Source: Streptomyces fungicidicus
GTDB taxonomy: Bacteria > Actinomycetota > Actinomycetes > Streptomycetales > Streptomycetaceae
DNA length: 64,000 bases
Assembly: GCF_003665435.1 (NCBI RefSeq)
Contig: NZ_CP023407.1
Span: 1,240,001 to 1,304,000, forward strand
Direction: 5' to 3'
The notes under the pieces: generated by a model
What the model saw: the letters and a program-made list of their open reading frames with translations, nothing else
Told to the model about the DNA's origin: nothing
Databases searched by the model: none
Made by a program: the position numbers and the translations under genes
Shown: piece by piece, positions 24,516 to 33,448 of the stretch
Layout of the letters: the number at the start of each line of letters is the position of its first letter
Numbering within the stretch: position 1 is the first letter of the stretch

Positions 24516-26015
24516 CTACGCCACGAAGGTGCGCGGGGTCTCCGCACCCGTCGTCCCGCCGGTCTCCACCACATGGGCCGCCGCGGCCAGGCGGGTCGCC
24601 GCTTCGTCGGCCAGGGCGCCGCCCACCGTGAACGGCAGCCGCACATAGCCCTCGAATGCCCCGTCGACCCCGAAGCGCGGCCCGGACGGCACCCGTACGC
24701 CCACGCGTTCGCCCGCCTCGGCGAGCCGGGAACCGGACAGGCCCCCGGTGCGCACCCACAGGGTGAGTCCACCGCGCGGCACCTCGAACTCCCAGTCGGG
24801 CAGCTCCCGCCGCACCGCGGCGACCAGCTCGTCCCGGTTCTGCCGGGCCTGGGCGCGCCGTACCTCCACCGCCTGCTCCCAGCCCCCGGTGCCGAACAGC
24901 CAGTTCACGGCCAGCTGTTCCAGCACCGGCGTGCCCAGATCGGCGTACGCGCGAGCCGCGACGAGGCTGCGGATGACGTCGGGGGCGGCGCGCACCCAGC
25001 CGATGCGCAGGCCGGCCCAGAAGGCCTTGCTCGCCGAGCCGACCGTGATCACCGTGGACCCGGCCGGGTCGAAGGCGCACACCGGGCGCGGCATCTCCAC
25101 GTCGGGGTCGAGCCACAGCTCGCTCATCGTCTCGTCGGCGACCAGCACCGTCCCCGCCGAGCGCGCCGCGTCCACCAGGCGGCGCCGCTGGTCCTCGTCG
25201 GCGAGCGCGCCGGTCGGGTTGTGGAAGTCGGCGACGACATACGCGACGCGGGGCGCCGCCTCGCGCAGCACCTGGCGCCAGCGGTCCATGTCCCAGCCGG
25301 CCAGGCCCTTGGCCATGGCGACGGGGACGAGCCGGGCGCCGGCCTCCCGCATCAGCTGGAGGATGTTGGCGTAGGAGGGCGACTCGACCGCGATCCGCTC
25401 GCCGCGCCCCCCGAAGAGGTGGCAGATGGCGTCGATGGCGCCCATCGCGCCGGTCGTCACCATGATCTGCTCGGGCATGGTCGGGATGCCCCGCGCGGTG
25501 TAGCGGTCCGCGATCATGGACCGCAGCGCGGGGAGCCCGGCGGGATAGTCGCCGTGGGTGTGGGCGTAGGGCGGAAGCTCCTCCAGCGCGCCCTGGACGG
25601 CCCGGGTGAGCCACGGCTCGGGCGCGGGCAGGGCGGCACAGCCGAGGTCGATCATCGAGCCGAGGGCCTCGGGCGGCAGCGGCTCCAGCCCCCGCGCGGG
25701 CACCGGGTTGCCCGCCGGGACCGCGGTCCAGCTGCCCGCCCCGCGCCGGGACTCCAGGAACCCCTCGGCGCGCAGCGCCTCGTAGGCGGCGGCGACGGTG
25801 GTGCGGCTGACGGAGAGGGCGAGGGCCAGTTCCCGCTCGGCGGGCAGTCGCGCGGCCACCGGCACGCGCCCTTCGAGCACCAGCAGCCGGACGCCGTCGG
25901 CGAGCGCGCGGTAGGCGGGCGGGCGGCGGCTACCGGGGCCGGACGGACGGTCCTGCTGGGAGTTGAGCAGCCGGGCGAGCTGAGCCGCGCCCACCGCCGA
26001 GGTCCACTGCGCCAT
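24516..26015 (-). CDS. MocR-type regulator (GntR winged helix fused to aminotransferase-like domain)
   Basis: 499 residues from ATG 26015. N-terminal GntR winged helix (about 35-105; RLPAERELALALSVSRTTVA, AAYEALRAEGFLESRRGAGS) joined to a fold-type I PLP domain. In that domain HNPTGALADEDQRRRLVDA, VLVADETMSEL and TVGSASKAFWAGLRIGWVR hold the Asn, Asp and the PLP-binding Lys. Such proteins sense PLP-bound amines or amino acids and act as activators or repressors. It is divergent from a YczE-like membrane protein gene, a pairing seen often in bacteria, so that gene and its operon are the likely target. Confidence 0.92.
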   Translation of the reverse strand: MAQWTSAVGAAQLARLLNSQQDRPSGPGSRRPPAYRALADGVRLLVLEGRVPVAARLPAERELALALSVSRTTVAAAYEALRAEGFLESRRGAGSWTAVPAGNPVPARGLEPLPPEALGSMIDLGCAALPAPEPWLTRAVQGALEELPPYAHTHGDYPAGLPALRSMIADRYTARGIPTMPEQIMVTTGAMGAIDAICHLFGGRGERIAVESPSYANILQLMREAGARLVPVAMAKGLAGWDMDRWRQVLREAAPRVAYVVADFHNPTGALADEDQRRRLVDAARSAGTVLVADETMSELWLDPDVEMPRPVCAFDPAGSTVITVGSASKAFWAGLRIGWVRAAPDVIRSLVAARAYADLGTPVLEQLAVNWLFGTGGWEQAVEVRRAQARQNRDELVAAVRRELPDWEFEVPRGGLTLWVRTGGLSGSRLAEAGERVGVRVPSGPRFGVDGAFEGYVRLPFTVGGALADEAATRLAAAAHVVETGGTTGAETPRTFVA

Positions 26016-26023
26016 GAAAATCA

Positions 26024-26100
26024 GTCCACCTTCCCCGGATTGGCCATGGATGGCTTCACCAACCACGCCACAGGGTGTCATGCGTCGGTCCACTTTCACC
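26024..26100. promoter_or_regulatory. Direct repeat in the MocR/YczE divergent promoter region
   Basis: GTCCACCTTCCCC (26024-26036) recurs as GTCCACTTTCACC (26088-26100), about 64 bases apart, roughly six helical turns, in the 100-base gap between the two divergent starts. MocR regulators typically bind direct repeats, so these are plausible half-sites. Match is 11 of 13. Confidence 0.35.
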
Positions 26101-26115
26101 ACAGGGGGGCACATA

Positions 26116-26781
26116 GTGGCCAGGTACGCATCCCGCCAGGGGCATCTCACCCGGCGTCTGTTCCAGCTGTACGCCGGTCTGGCGCTGTACGGCGCCAGCT
26201 CGGCCCTGCTCGTGCGTTCCGGGCTCGGCCTCGAACCGTGGAATGTGCTGCACCAGGGCCTGTCCGGGCGGACGGGACTGTCGATGGGCGTGGTGCTGAC
26301 CCTGGTCGGGGCCGCGGTGCTGCTGCTGTGGATCCCGCTGCGGCAGCGGCCCGGACTGGGCACCGTCTCCAACGTGCTGGTGATCGGGGCGGCCATGGAC
26401 GCCACGCTGGCCGTGGTGCCGGACGCGCACGCCATGGCCGTGCGCGTGCCGCTGATGGCGGCGGGCATCGTGCTGAACGGCGCGGCGACCGGTCTGTACA
26501 TCGCGGCGCGCTTCGGACCCGGCCCGCGCGACGGCCTGATGACGGGGCTGAACCGGCGCACGGGGGTGTCGGTGCGCCTGGTCCGCACCGCCATCGAGAT
26601 CGCCGTGGTCGTCACGGGCTTCGTCCTCGGCGGCACGGTGGGCGTCGGCACCCTCCTCTACGCGGTGACGATCGGCCCGCTCGCCCAGCTGTTCCTGCGG
26701 CTCTTCGCCGTCCCCCCGGCGTCCGACGGCAGCACGGTCGTTGCCGCCGGTCAACCACGACGCGCGATACTGCCCTCGTGA
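26116..26781 (+). CDS. YczE/YyaS-like membrane protein
   Basis: 221 residues from GTG 26116, with AGGGGGGC just upstream. Five to six membrane helices; characteristic opening QLYAGLALYGASSALLVRSG, GLEPWNVLHQGLS and FGPGPRDGLMTGLNRRTG. Family members sit in the cytoplasmic membrane, are often controlled by a divergent MocR protein as here, and have no firmly known substrate. First gene of a unit with GDPD (4-base GTGA overlap) and an MFS carrier. Confidence 0.87.
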   Translation: MARYASRQGHLTRRLFQLYAGLALYGASSALLVRSGLGLEPWNVLHQGLSGRTGLSMGVVLTLVGAAVLLLWIPLRQRPGLGTVSNVLVIGAAMDATLAVVPDAHAMAVRVPLMAAGIVLNGAATGLYIAARFGPGPRDGLMTGLNRRTGVSVRLVRTAIEIAVVVTGFVLGGTVGVGTLLYAVTIGPLAQLFLRLFAVPPASDGSTVVAAGQPRRAILPS

Positions 26782-27545
26782 CCCCGCGGATACGCCACCC
26801 CTACCTCGACCATCCGGCCCCCGTCGCCTTCGCCCACCGGGGCGGGGCGGCGGACGGCCTGGAGAACACCGTGCGGCAGTTCCGGTGCGCCGTCCGGGCG
26901 GGCTACCGGTACATCGAGACCGACGTCCACGCCACGCGCGACGGCCGGCTCGTCGCCTTCCACGACTCGACCCTCGACAGGGTGACGGACGGGGCGGGAC
27001 GGATCGCCGACCTGCCGTGGCGGGACGTGGCGGACGCGCGCGTGGCCGGCGCGGAACCGGTCCCGCTGTTCGAGGAGCTGCTGGAGACCTTCCCCGAGGT
27101 CCGCTGGAACGTCGACGTGAAGGCGGAACCGGCCCTCCTGCCCTTCCTCGACCTCATCGAGCGCGCCGGCGCCTGGGACCGGGTCTGCCTCGGCTCCTTC
27201 TCCGAGGCCCGGGTGGTGCGCGCCCAGCGGCTGGCCGGCCCGCGGCTGGCCACCTCGTACGGCACCCGGGGCGTGCTGAACCTGCGGGTGCGGTCCTGGG
27301 GCCTGCCCGCCGCGGTGCGCCGGTCGGCGGTCGCCGCGCAGGTGCCCGAGCGGCAGTCGGGCGTCCGCGTCGTCGACCGCCGGTTCGTACGGACCGCCCA
27401 CGCGCTCGGGCTGCAGGTGCACGTGTGGACCGTCAACGAGGCCGAGCGGATGCACCGGCTCCTGGACCTCGGAGTGGATGGCATCATGACCGATCACATC
27501 GACACACTGCGCGAGGTCATGGAGGACCGCGGCATCTGGGTCTGA
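26778..27545 (+). CDS. Glycerophosphodiester phosphodiesterase
   Basis: 255 residues from GTG 26778. GDPD motifs: VAFAHRGGAADGLENT (catalytic His and metal-binding Glu near 19-27), IETDVHATRDGRLVAFHD (second metal site and general acid His), NVDVKAEP, and the closing VWTVNEAERMHRLLDLGVDGIMTDH. It hydrolyses glycerophosphodiesters to glycerol 3-phosphate and an alcohol. No signal peptide, so it acts in the cytoplasm, probably on phospholipid-derived diesters. Translationally coupled to the YczE-like gene. Confidence 0.92.
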   Translation: MTPRIRHPYLDHPAPVAFAHRGGAADGLENTVRQFRCAVRAGYRYIETDVHATRDGRLVAFHDSTLDRVTDGAGRIADLPWRDVADARVAGAEPVPLFEELLETFPEVRWNVDVKAEPALLPFLDLIERAGAWDRVCLGSFSEARVVRAQRLAGPRLATSYGTRGVLNLRVRSWGLPAAVRRSAVAAQVPERQSGVRVVDRRFVRTAHALGLQVHVWTVNEAERMHRLLDLGVDGIMTDHIDTLREVMEDRGIWV

Positions 27546-27596
27546 GACCCCCGCGCCCCGTCGCCGCCGCGCGTTCACGGGGAAGCGAGGGCACGG

Positions 27597-28943
27597 GTGG
27601 ACACCGACACCGTGCGGTCACCGGCGCCGGACGAGGCGGCCGGCCGACGGCGTGAGCAACGCGGCTGGTACTTCTACGACTGGGCGTGCTCCGTGTACTC
27701 CACGAGCGTGCTCACCGTGTTCCTCGGCCCCTATCTGACGTCGGTGGCCGAGGCCGCCTCCGACGCGGACGGCTTCGTCCACCCGCTGGGCATACCGGTG
27801 CGCGCGGGCTCCTTCTTCCCGTACGCGGTCTCCCTGTCGGTGATCCTCGCCGTGGTGGTGATGCCGCTGGTGGGCGCCGCCGCCGACCGCACCGGGCGCA
27901 AGAAGCCGCTGCTCGCGGCCGCCGCCTACACCGGCGCCGCGGCCACCGCGGGCATGTTCTTCCTGGACGGCGAGCGCTATCTGCTCGGCGGTCTGCTGCT
28001 GGTGGTGGCGAACGCGGCGCAGTCCGTCGCGATGATGCTGTACAACTCCTACCTCCCGCAGATCGCCCCGCCCGAGGAGCGCGACGCGGTCTCCTCGCGC
28101 GGCTGGGCCTTCGGGTACGCGGCCGGGGCCCTGGTCCTCGTACTGAACCTCGTGCTCTACACGGGTCACGACCGCTTCGGCGTCTCCGAGGGCATGGCGG
28201 TGCGCATCTGCCTGGCCTCGGCCGGTCTGTGGTGGGGCGCCTTCGCGCTGGTGCCGCTGCGCCGGCTGCGCGACCGCCGGGCGCCCGAGCGGGAGGCATC
28301 TCTGCCGGGCTTCCGGCAGCTCGCGGCGACGGTCCGCGACATGCGCCGGCACCCCCTGACCCTGGCCTTCCTGCTGGCGTACCTGGTCTACAACGACGGC
28401 ATCCAGACGGTGATCTCCCAGGCCTCCGTGTACGGCTCGAAGGAGCTGGGGCTCGAGCAGTCGACGCTCATCGTGGCCGTGCTGCTGGTCCAGGTGCTCG
28501 CGGTGGCGGGCGCGCTGGCGATGGGCCGGCTGGCCCGGCGGTACGGCGCGAAGCGCACGATCCTCGGATCCCTGGTCGCGTGGACCCTGACCCTGGCGGC
28601 CGGCTACTTCCTGCCCGCCGGGGCGCCGATGTGGTTCTTCGTGCTGGCGGCCGGAATCGGTCTGGTCCTCGGCGGCAGCCAGGCGCTGTCCCGCTCGCTC
28701 TTCTCCCACCTCGTCCCGCCCGGCAAGGAGGCCGAGTACTTCTCGGCGTACGAGCTGAGCGACCGCGGGATGAGCTGGCTCGGCCCGCTGCTGTTCGGCC
28801 TCACGTACCAGCTGACCGGCAGTTACCGGGACGCGATCGTCTCCCTGGTGGGCTTCTTCGCGCTGGGCTTCGTGCTCCTCGCGCGGGTGCCGGTGCGGCG
28901 GGCGATCGCCGACGCGGGCAACCCGGTTCCCGAGAGGATTTAG
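27597..28943 (+). CDS. UMF1/Atg22-like MFS transporter
   Basis: 448 residues from GTG 27597, 51 bases after the GDPD stop; an AGCGAGGG site precedes. It begins with WYFYDWACSVYSTSVLTVFLGPYL, the mark of the UMF1/Atg22 group, and has 12 predicted helices, ADRTGRKKPLLAA in loop 2-3 and a conserved YNSYLPQIAP. Yeast Atg22 exports amino acids from the vacuole; bacterial substrates are unknown. It may belong to the MocR-controlled unit. Stop at 28943 is TAG. Confidence 0.87.
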   Translation: MDTDTVRSPAPDEAAGRRREQRGWYFYDWACSVYSTSVLTVFLGPYLTSVAEAASDADGFVHPLGIPVRAGSFFPYAVSLSVILAVVVMPLVGAAADRTGRKKPLLAAAAYTGAAATAGMFFLDGERYLLGGLLLVVANAAQSVAMMLYNSYLPQIAPPEERDAVSSRGWAFGYAAGALVLVLNLVLYTGHDRFGVSEGMAVRICLASAGLWWGAFALVPLRRLRDRRAPEREASLPGFRQLAATVRDMRRHPLTLAFLLAYLVYNDGIQTVISQASVYGSKELGLEQSTLIVAVLLVQVLAVAGALAMGRLARRYGAKRTILGSLVAWTLTLAAGYFLPAGAPMWFFVLAAGIGLVLGGSQALSRSLFSHLVPPGKEAEYFSAYELSDRGMSWLGPLLFGLTYQLTGSYRDAIVSLVGFFALGFVLLARVPVRRAIADAGNPVPERI

Positions 28944-29134
28944 CACTCGGCGCGAAAGGGCTGTAGTGTACGCGTTTGGCCTGCCAGGCGTACCGTTACT
29001 GCGCGACAAAGATGCCGAACGCTGTGTCACATCTGCCTTCAGAGGTGACAAACCGGATGTCCGGGGGTACTGCACTGGTTGACAAGGCTGCGGCTACGAC
29101 GGCGACGCATGACCCGGATCGGGGACTCGGGACG

Positions 29135-29160
29135 GGAATCTTTACCGCCGCCCGGACGTT
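29135..29160 (+). promoter_or_regulatory. SigR-type promoter of rbpA
   Basis: GGAAT (29135-29139), exactly 18 bases, GTT (29158-29160). This matches the SigR consensus GGAAT-N18-GTT without a mismatch and lies 61 bases before the rbpA ATG. SigR is the thiol-oxidative-stress sigma factor of Streptomyces, and rbpA is a known member of its regulon in S. coelicolor. Confidence 0.88.
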
Positions 29161-29221
29161 GACCGGATGACGACGACAGCGACACCTGTCCTGTGGGCGA
29201 CAAGCCCGGGAGGCACGATTC

Positions 29222-29596
29222 ATGAGTGAGCGAGCTCTTCGCGGCACGCGCCTCGTGGTGACCAGCTACGAGACGGACCGCGGCATCGACCTGGCCCCGC
29301 GCCAGGCCGTGGAGTACGCATGCGAGAAGGGGCACCGCTTCGAGATGCCCTTCTCGGTCGAGGCGGAGATCCCGCCGGAGTGGGAGTGCAAGGTCTGCGG
29401 TGCCCAGGCACTCCTGGTGGACGGAGACGGCCCCGAGGAGAAGAAGGCCAAGCCCGCCCGAACGCACTGGGACATGCTGATGGAGCGGCGCACCCGAGAG
29501 GAACTCGAAGAGGTCCTCGAGGAGCGTCTCGCCGTTCTGCGCTCCGGTGCGATGAACATCGCGGTGCACCCGCGGGACAGCCGAAAGTCGGCTTGA
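29222..29596 (+). CDS. rbpA: RNA polymerase-binding protein RbpA
   Basis: 124 residues from ATG 29222, GGGAGG 9 bases upstream. Core domain with zinc ligands in YACEKGHRF and WECKVCGAQA, a basic linker (EEKKAKPART) and the C-terminal sigma-interaction helix HWDMLMERRTREELEEVLEE. Length and order match RbpA, which binds RNA polymerase together with the principal sigma factor, stabilises the open complex and affects rifampicin tolerance. Upstream is a perfect SigR promoter, so it should rise in disulfide stress. A 23-base-pair terminator stem separates it from the convergent fxsA-like gene. Confidence 0.97.
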   Translation: MSERALRGTRLVVTSYETDRGIDLAPRQAVEYACEKGHRFEMPFSVEAEIPPEWECKVCGAQALLVDGDGPEEKKAKPARTHWDMLMERRTREELEEVLEERLAVLRSGAMNIAVHPRDSRKSA

Positions 29597-29634
29597 TCCC
29601 GGCGGGGCCTGGGCCAAGCCTCGACGCACAGCGA

Positions 29635-29684
29635 GACAGGACCGCGGGCGCCGTACCTCCGGGTACGGCGCCCGCGGTCCTGTC
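29635..29684. terminator. Bidirectional 23-bp terminator stem between rbpA and fxsA
   Basis: Left arm 29635-29657 and right arm 29662-29684 are perfectly complementary over 23 bases; the loop is TCCG, a UNCG-type tetraloop in RNA. The stem lies between two convergent genes (39 bases after the rbpA stop, 16 after the fxsA stop) and should terminate both. Confidence 0.9.
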
Positions 29685-29699
29685 GTGCGCGCGGGGCGC

Positions 29700-30281
29700 T
29701 CAGCGGGTGAGCGGCGGGCGCGGACCCTGCGGGGCGTCGTCCGCGGCGCTCCCCGGCTCGTCCCGGACGACCTCGCCCTGGACGACCTTGCCGTCGGGCC
29801 GGCGCATACGGGCCTGCTGGAAGGCGTCCCCGAGGGAGCCCTGCGCGGCCTCGCGGAGCTTGCGGTCGAAGGTCCGCTCGGCGTAGCGGCTCACGGCCTT
29901 CTGGACCGGCGGCACGAGCAGCAGCAGTCCCACCGCGTCCGAGATCATGCCGGGGACGATCAACAGCAGGCCGCCCAGCATCGTCAGGCCGTTGCCCTCG
30001 CTGTTCGGCCGGGCCTGCGGCATCATCCCGCTCTGCTGCTGTTGCAGCGTCTCGGTGAGGTTCTTGAAGGCGCGCCGGCCGGCCCTCTTGATGACGACCG
30101 AGCCGAGTACGAGGCCGGCCACCAGGATCAGGAAGACCACCAGTCCGTTCGACGCCCCGGCGACCATGGTGAGCAGCCAGATCTCCAGCACGAGCCACGC
30201 GGCCACGCCCAGCGGCAGGAAGGTGCGCAGCCGGGAGCGCCGGGGCCGGGCCGGGTAAGGGGTCTGAGCGCCAGTCGTCAT
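29700..30281 (-). CDS. FxsA-family membrane protein
   Basis: 193 residues from ATG 30281. Two or three hydrophobic helices (about 21-45, FLPLGVAAWLVLEIWLLTMV; 48-62; about 98-125, GLTMLGGLLLIVPGMISDAVG), the last with the family-defining GGLLLIVPGMISD. The rest is polar. E. coli FxsA influences exclusion of phage T7 by F plasmids; the role in Streptomyces is unknown. It lies next to rbpA and 70 bases before dpm1-like, an order I recall from S. coelicolor. Confidence 0.9.
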   Translation of the reverse strand: MTTGAQTPYPARPRRSRLRTFLPLGVAAWLVLEIWLLTMVAGASNGLVVFLILVAGLVLGSVVIKRAGRRAFKNLTETLQQQQSGMMPQARPNSEGNGLTMLGGLLLIVPGMISDAVGLLLLVPPVQKAVSRYAERTFDRKLREAAQGSLGDAFQQARMRRPDGKVVQGEVVRDEPGSAADDAPQGPRPPLTR

Positions 30282-30350
30282 GCTTCCAGTGTGCCTGGGC
30301 CCGGCTCAGAGCGGGATAAGCGGGACCCGCCGGGGCAGCCGGCCGGCCGC

Positions 30351-31226
30351 CTACGACTCCGGCTGCTTGACTCCCTGCCCGGCCTGCGACTCGGCCTGGG
30401 GCTCCGACGGCGGGGTCTCCGGTGCGGGCCGCGGCTTCTCGTCGCCGCGCCCGAGGACCTTGCCGACCCTCTCCCCCACGCCCCACGCCGTGACCCGCCA
30501 CAGGGCCTCGACGAGGATGTCGCGGCTCATCTTGGAGTCGCCGAGCTCCCGCTCGACGAAGGTGATCGGCACCTCGACGACGTGATAGCCGGCCTTGACC
30601 GCGCGGCGGGCCAGGTCGACCTGGAAGCAGTACCCCTGGGAGGCCACCTCCTCGAGACCCAGACCCTCCAGCGTCTCGCGGCGGAACGCCCGGAAGCCGC
30701 CGGTGATGTCACGCAGCGGCAGGTCGAGCGCCACGCGCGAGTAGAGGCTGCCCCCGCGCGAGATGTACTCACGGGACTTCGGCCAGTTCACCACCCGTCC
30801 GCCCGGCACCCAGCGCGAACCGAGCACCAGGTCGGCGCCCTTGAGGGCGGTCAGCAGCCGGGAGAGCTCCTCGGGCTGGTGGGAGCCGTCGGCGTCCATC
30901 TCGACCAGTACGCCGTAGCCGTGCTCCATGCCCCAGCGGAAGCCCGCGAGGTACGCCGCCCCGAGGCCCTCCTTGCCCTTGCGGTGCAGCACCTGGACGT
31001 GGTCGTCCGTGGCGGCCAGTTCGTCGGCGAGCTTGCCCGTGCCGTCGGGGCTGTTGTCGTCGGCCACGAGAACGTGGGCCTCCGGAACGGCCTTGCGGAC
31101 CCGGCCGACGATCGCCTTGATGTTCTCCGCCTCGTTGTAGGTCGGAATGATCACCAGTGCCGTGCCGAGCGGGCCGAAGTTCCGCTCCTGGGATCCTGCC
31201 GCGCGGGTCCCGTCGCCGTCGTTCAC
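30351..31226 (-). CDS. Polyprenol-phosphate mannose synthase (Dpm1-like GT2)
   Basis: 291 residues from GTG 31226, AAGGGG upstream. GT2 motifs: VIIPTYNEAENIKAIVGRV, VADDNSPDGTGKLADEL, EMDADGSHQPEEL (DXD-like), GSRWVPGGRVVNWP and GFRAFRRETLEGL. It transfers mannose from GDP-mannose to polyprenyl phosphate at the membrane, supplying protein O-mannosylation and lipoglycan synthesis; Streptomyces Ppm1 is also needed for phage phiC31 receptor glycosylation. No membrane anchor domain is present, as in S. coelicolor. The tail (about 258-291) is Pro/Glu-rich. Confidence 0.92.
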   Translation of the reverse strand: MNDGDGTRAAGSQERNFGPLGTALVIIPTYNEAENIKAIVGRVRKAVPEAHVLVADDNSPDGTGKLADELAATDDHVQVLHRKGKEGLGAAYLAGFRWGMEHGYGVLVEMDADGSHQPEELSRLLTALKGADLVLGSRWVPGGRVVNWPKSREYISRGGSLYSRVALDLPLRDITGGFRAFRRETLEGLGLEEVASQGYCFQVDLARRAVKAGYHVVEVPITFVERELGDSKMSRDILVEALWRVTAWGVGERVGKVLGRGDEKPRPAPETPPSEPQAESQAGQGVKQPES

Positions 31227-31765
31227 TGCTGCCCCTTCATGTCCTGTGCGCAGGGTCCCACCATAGTGGGCACAGCCTGCGCCGACGTGACAGGACGTTC
31301 ATACGGTGGTGTCGTCTACCGAAGATCGGGTAGGAACACACTTTTTGGGCGCGTGACGGCAAGCAGCGGATGGGGGCCCGGCGCCCTTCGGGCCGGCCAG
31401 GGACCCGCCGGCTGCGGATCGACCTGAAGCCGTTGTCTACTGAGCACCGGGCCCCACCCGGGGTCGCACCTCCCCGGCCGGCTGGCACGTCCCTCGGTAC
31501 CGCGCCGCCGCTGAGCCTGGTTCCCAGTGGCGGTGGTCCGGTGCGGAGCACCGCCCCTGACCCAGCGGCGCCGACACGAGTGGCCGGACGTTCTCCGGTC
31601 GGGCGTCCGGTGGTGGACCCGGCCGAACCTACCGGCCACCCGCCGCAGCCTGTCAACAGTCGTTTGACCTGCGTAATGTGGTTCAAATGCCTGGTCAGCG
31701 CGGAGGATGCGCAGGTCGCGAGACGGGGGCCCGGGGCATGATCGTCACCGCGCCGCCCTCGTAGA
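31227..31765. other. Long non-coding region upstream of the mannose synthase gene
   Basis: 539 bases with no believable gene. On the minus strand there is a consensus -35 TTGACA (31656-31651) followed after 19 bases by TAGGTT (31631-31626), which would start RNA near 31619 and give a leader of almost 400 bases for the mannose synthase gene. A second possible -10 (TATGGT) lies close to the gene. The segment 31390-31560 is rich in short GC inverted repeats. Nothing further can be named. Confidence 0.45.
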
Positions 31766-33370
31766 TCACTCGCCCGGCCGTACGAACACCGTGCGCCCGC
31801 CGACCACGGTACGCAGACAGACCGGCAGGTCACGGCCGGGAGCGAGGTCGGGCAGGCCGGGGGTGCCGGAGCGCGGGTCGGTGGACCAGCGCGCGACCCG
31901 ATCGTCGGGTGCCTGGACCACGAGTTCACCGGTGCGCCAGACGGCGTAGTCGGCGGGTGCTCCGGGCACCAGGACGCCCGCGTCGTCGCGTCCGGTCGCC
32001 CGCCAGCCGCCGCGCGTGTGCGCGGTGAAGGCGGCGCGCACGGAGACGCGGTGCTCGGGTGTGCGGTGGAAGGCGGCGGCCCGGACGGTGCCCCAGGGGT
32101 CGAGCGGGGTGACCGGGCTGTCGGAGCCGAAGGCGAGCGGGACACCGGCGCGCAGCAGCGCCGCGAAGGGGTTCAGGGTGCGGGCCCGCTCCGCTCCCAG
32201 CCGCCGGGCGTACATGCCGTCCTCGCCGCCCCACAGGGCGTCGAAGGCGGGTTGGACGGAGGCGGTGAGGCCGAGTTCGGCGAAGGCGGCGACGGTCTCC
32301 GCGGTGACCATCTCGGCGTGCTCGACGCGGTGCCGGGCGGCACGGACGCGGGCGAGGCCGATCTTCTCGGCGGCGGCCCGCACGCCGTCGACGACGGTGC
32401 TCACGGCGGCGTCGCCGATGGCGTGGAAGCCGGCCTGGAGGCCCGCCTCGGTGCAGGCCACCACGTGGGCGGCGACAGCGGCGGCGTCCAGGTGCGCGGT
32501 CCCGGTGTGGCCTGCGTCGGCGTAGGGCTCGTGGAGGCAGGCGGTGTGCGAACCGAGGGCGCCGTCGGCGAACAGGTCTCCGGCGGCCCCGAGCGCGCCC
32601 AGTTCCTTCGCCTTCGCGACGTCCTGTTCCGCCCAGTAGCCGACGACCCGCGGACCGGTCTCCTCGGCCGCGAGCCGCAGCAGGCCGGTGAAGTCGTCCT
32701 CGGAGGAGATCTCCGGGCCGCCGCACTCGTGGACCGTGCCAATGCCCAGGGAGGCGGCGTGGGCCAGGGCGGCGCGCTGGGCACCGGTGCGCTGGGCCGG
32801 TGTGACGGCGGCCAGGGCCGCGGCGCGCACGGCGTGGTGGGCGTCACCGGTGAGCGGGCGGTCCTCGCGGCCGGTCCCGCCTCCCACCAGGTCGAGCAGG
32901 GCGGTGGTGACGACCGCGGAGTGGACGTCGATGCGGCTGAGGTAGAGGGGACGGCCGCCGGTGGCCTCGTCGAGTTCCGCGCGGGTCGGCGGGCGGCCGC
33001 CGGGCCAGCGGGCGGCGTCCCAGCCGTGACCGAGGAGGACCCGGTCCTCCGGGCGGGCGGCGGCGAACTCCCGTACGCGGGCCAGCGCCGCCTCGAGCGA
33101 CGGGGCGGCGGACAGGTCCAGGCCGGTGAGGGCGAGGCCGGTGGCCGTGGTGTGCACGTGCGCGTCCGTGAACGCGGGGGTGACCAGCGCCCCGTCGAGG
33201 TCGATCACCTCGTCGGCGCCGTCCGCGAAGGCGTCGGCGGCGCCCTCGGAGCCGACCCAGGCGACCTGACCGCGCTCGACGACCATCGCGGTGGCGAAGG
33301 GGTCGGCGGGGCTGTGGACCTCGCCGCGGCGAAGCAGGACGGTGTGCGGCGGGACGGTGCGTTCACTCAT
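31766..33370 (-). CDS. Amidohydrolase family protein (YtcJ-like)
   Basis: 534 residues from ATG 33370. Metal-dependent hydrolase motifs in order: FTDAHVHTTATG near 68-79, GTVHECGGPEISSEDD, ALGSHTACLHEPYAD, GLQAGFHAIGDAAVST, ARHRVEHAEMVTAE and FGSDSPVTPLDPWGTVR. These are the YtcJ/amidohydrolase-3 pattern. Such enzymes hydrolyse C-N bonds in amides or cyclic ureas in the cytoplasm; natural substrates are mostly unknown. It lies 78 bases after the Lrp gene and in the same direction, so co-transcription is possible. Confidence 0.9.
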   Translation of the reverse strand: MSERTVPPHTVLLRRGEVHSPADPFATAMVVERGQVAWVGSEGAADAFADGADEVIDLDGALVTPAFTDAHVHTTATGLALTGLDLSAAPSLEAALARVREFAAARPEDRVLLGHGWDAARWPGGRPPTRAELDEATGGRPLYLSRIDVHSAVVTTALLDLVGGGTGREDRPLTGDAHHAVRAAALAAVTPAQRTGAQRAALAHAASLGIGTVHECGGPEISSEDDFTGLLRLAAEETGPRVVGYWAEQDVAKAKELGALGAAGDLFADGALGSHTACLHEPYADAGHTGTAHLDAAAVAAHVVACTEAGLQAGFHAIGDAAVSTVVDGVRAAAEKIGLARVRAARHRVEHAEMVTAETVAAFAELGLTASVQPAFDALWGGEDGMYARRLGAERARTLNPFAALLRAGVPLAFGSDSPVTPLDPWGTVRAAAFHRTPEHRVSVRAAFTAHTRGGWRATGRDDAGVLVPGAPADYAVWRTGELVVQAPDDRVARWSTDPRSGTPGLPDLAPGRDLPVCLRTVVGGRTVFVRPGE

Positions 33371-33448
33371 GCCCCCAGTTTCCCGCGTGCCCCGGCGGTA
33401 GCCGCACCCGCCCCCGCGGACCTCCGCGGGGCCGCGGCGGCGGACCCC

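Noticed and set aside
24573..27545. 990-codon plus-strand frame
   Set aside because: It runs antisense to MocR and then joins the GDPD frame by chance; the real GDPD start is GTG 26778, coupled to the YczE-like gene.
31370..31741. 123-codon plus-strand ORF
   Set aside because: Pro/Arg-rich, no ribosome site, no domain; treated as non-coding.
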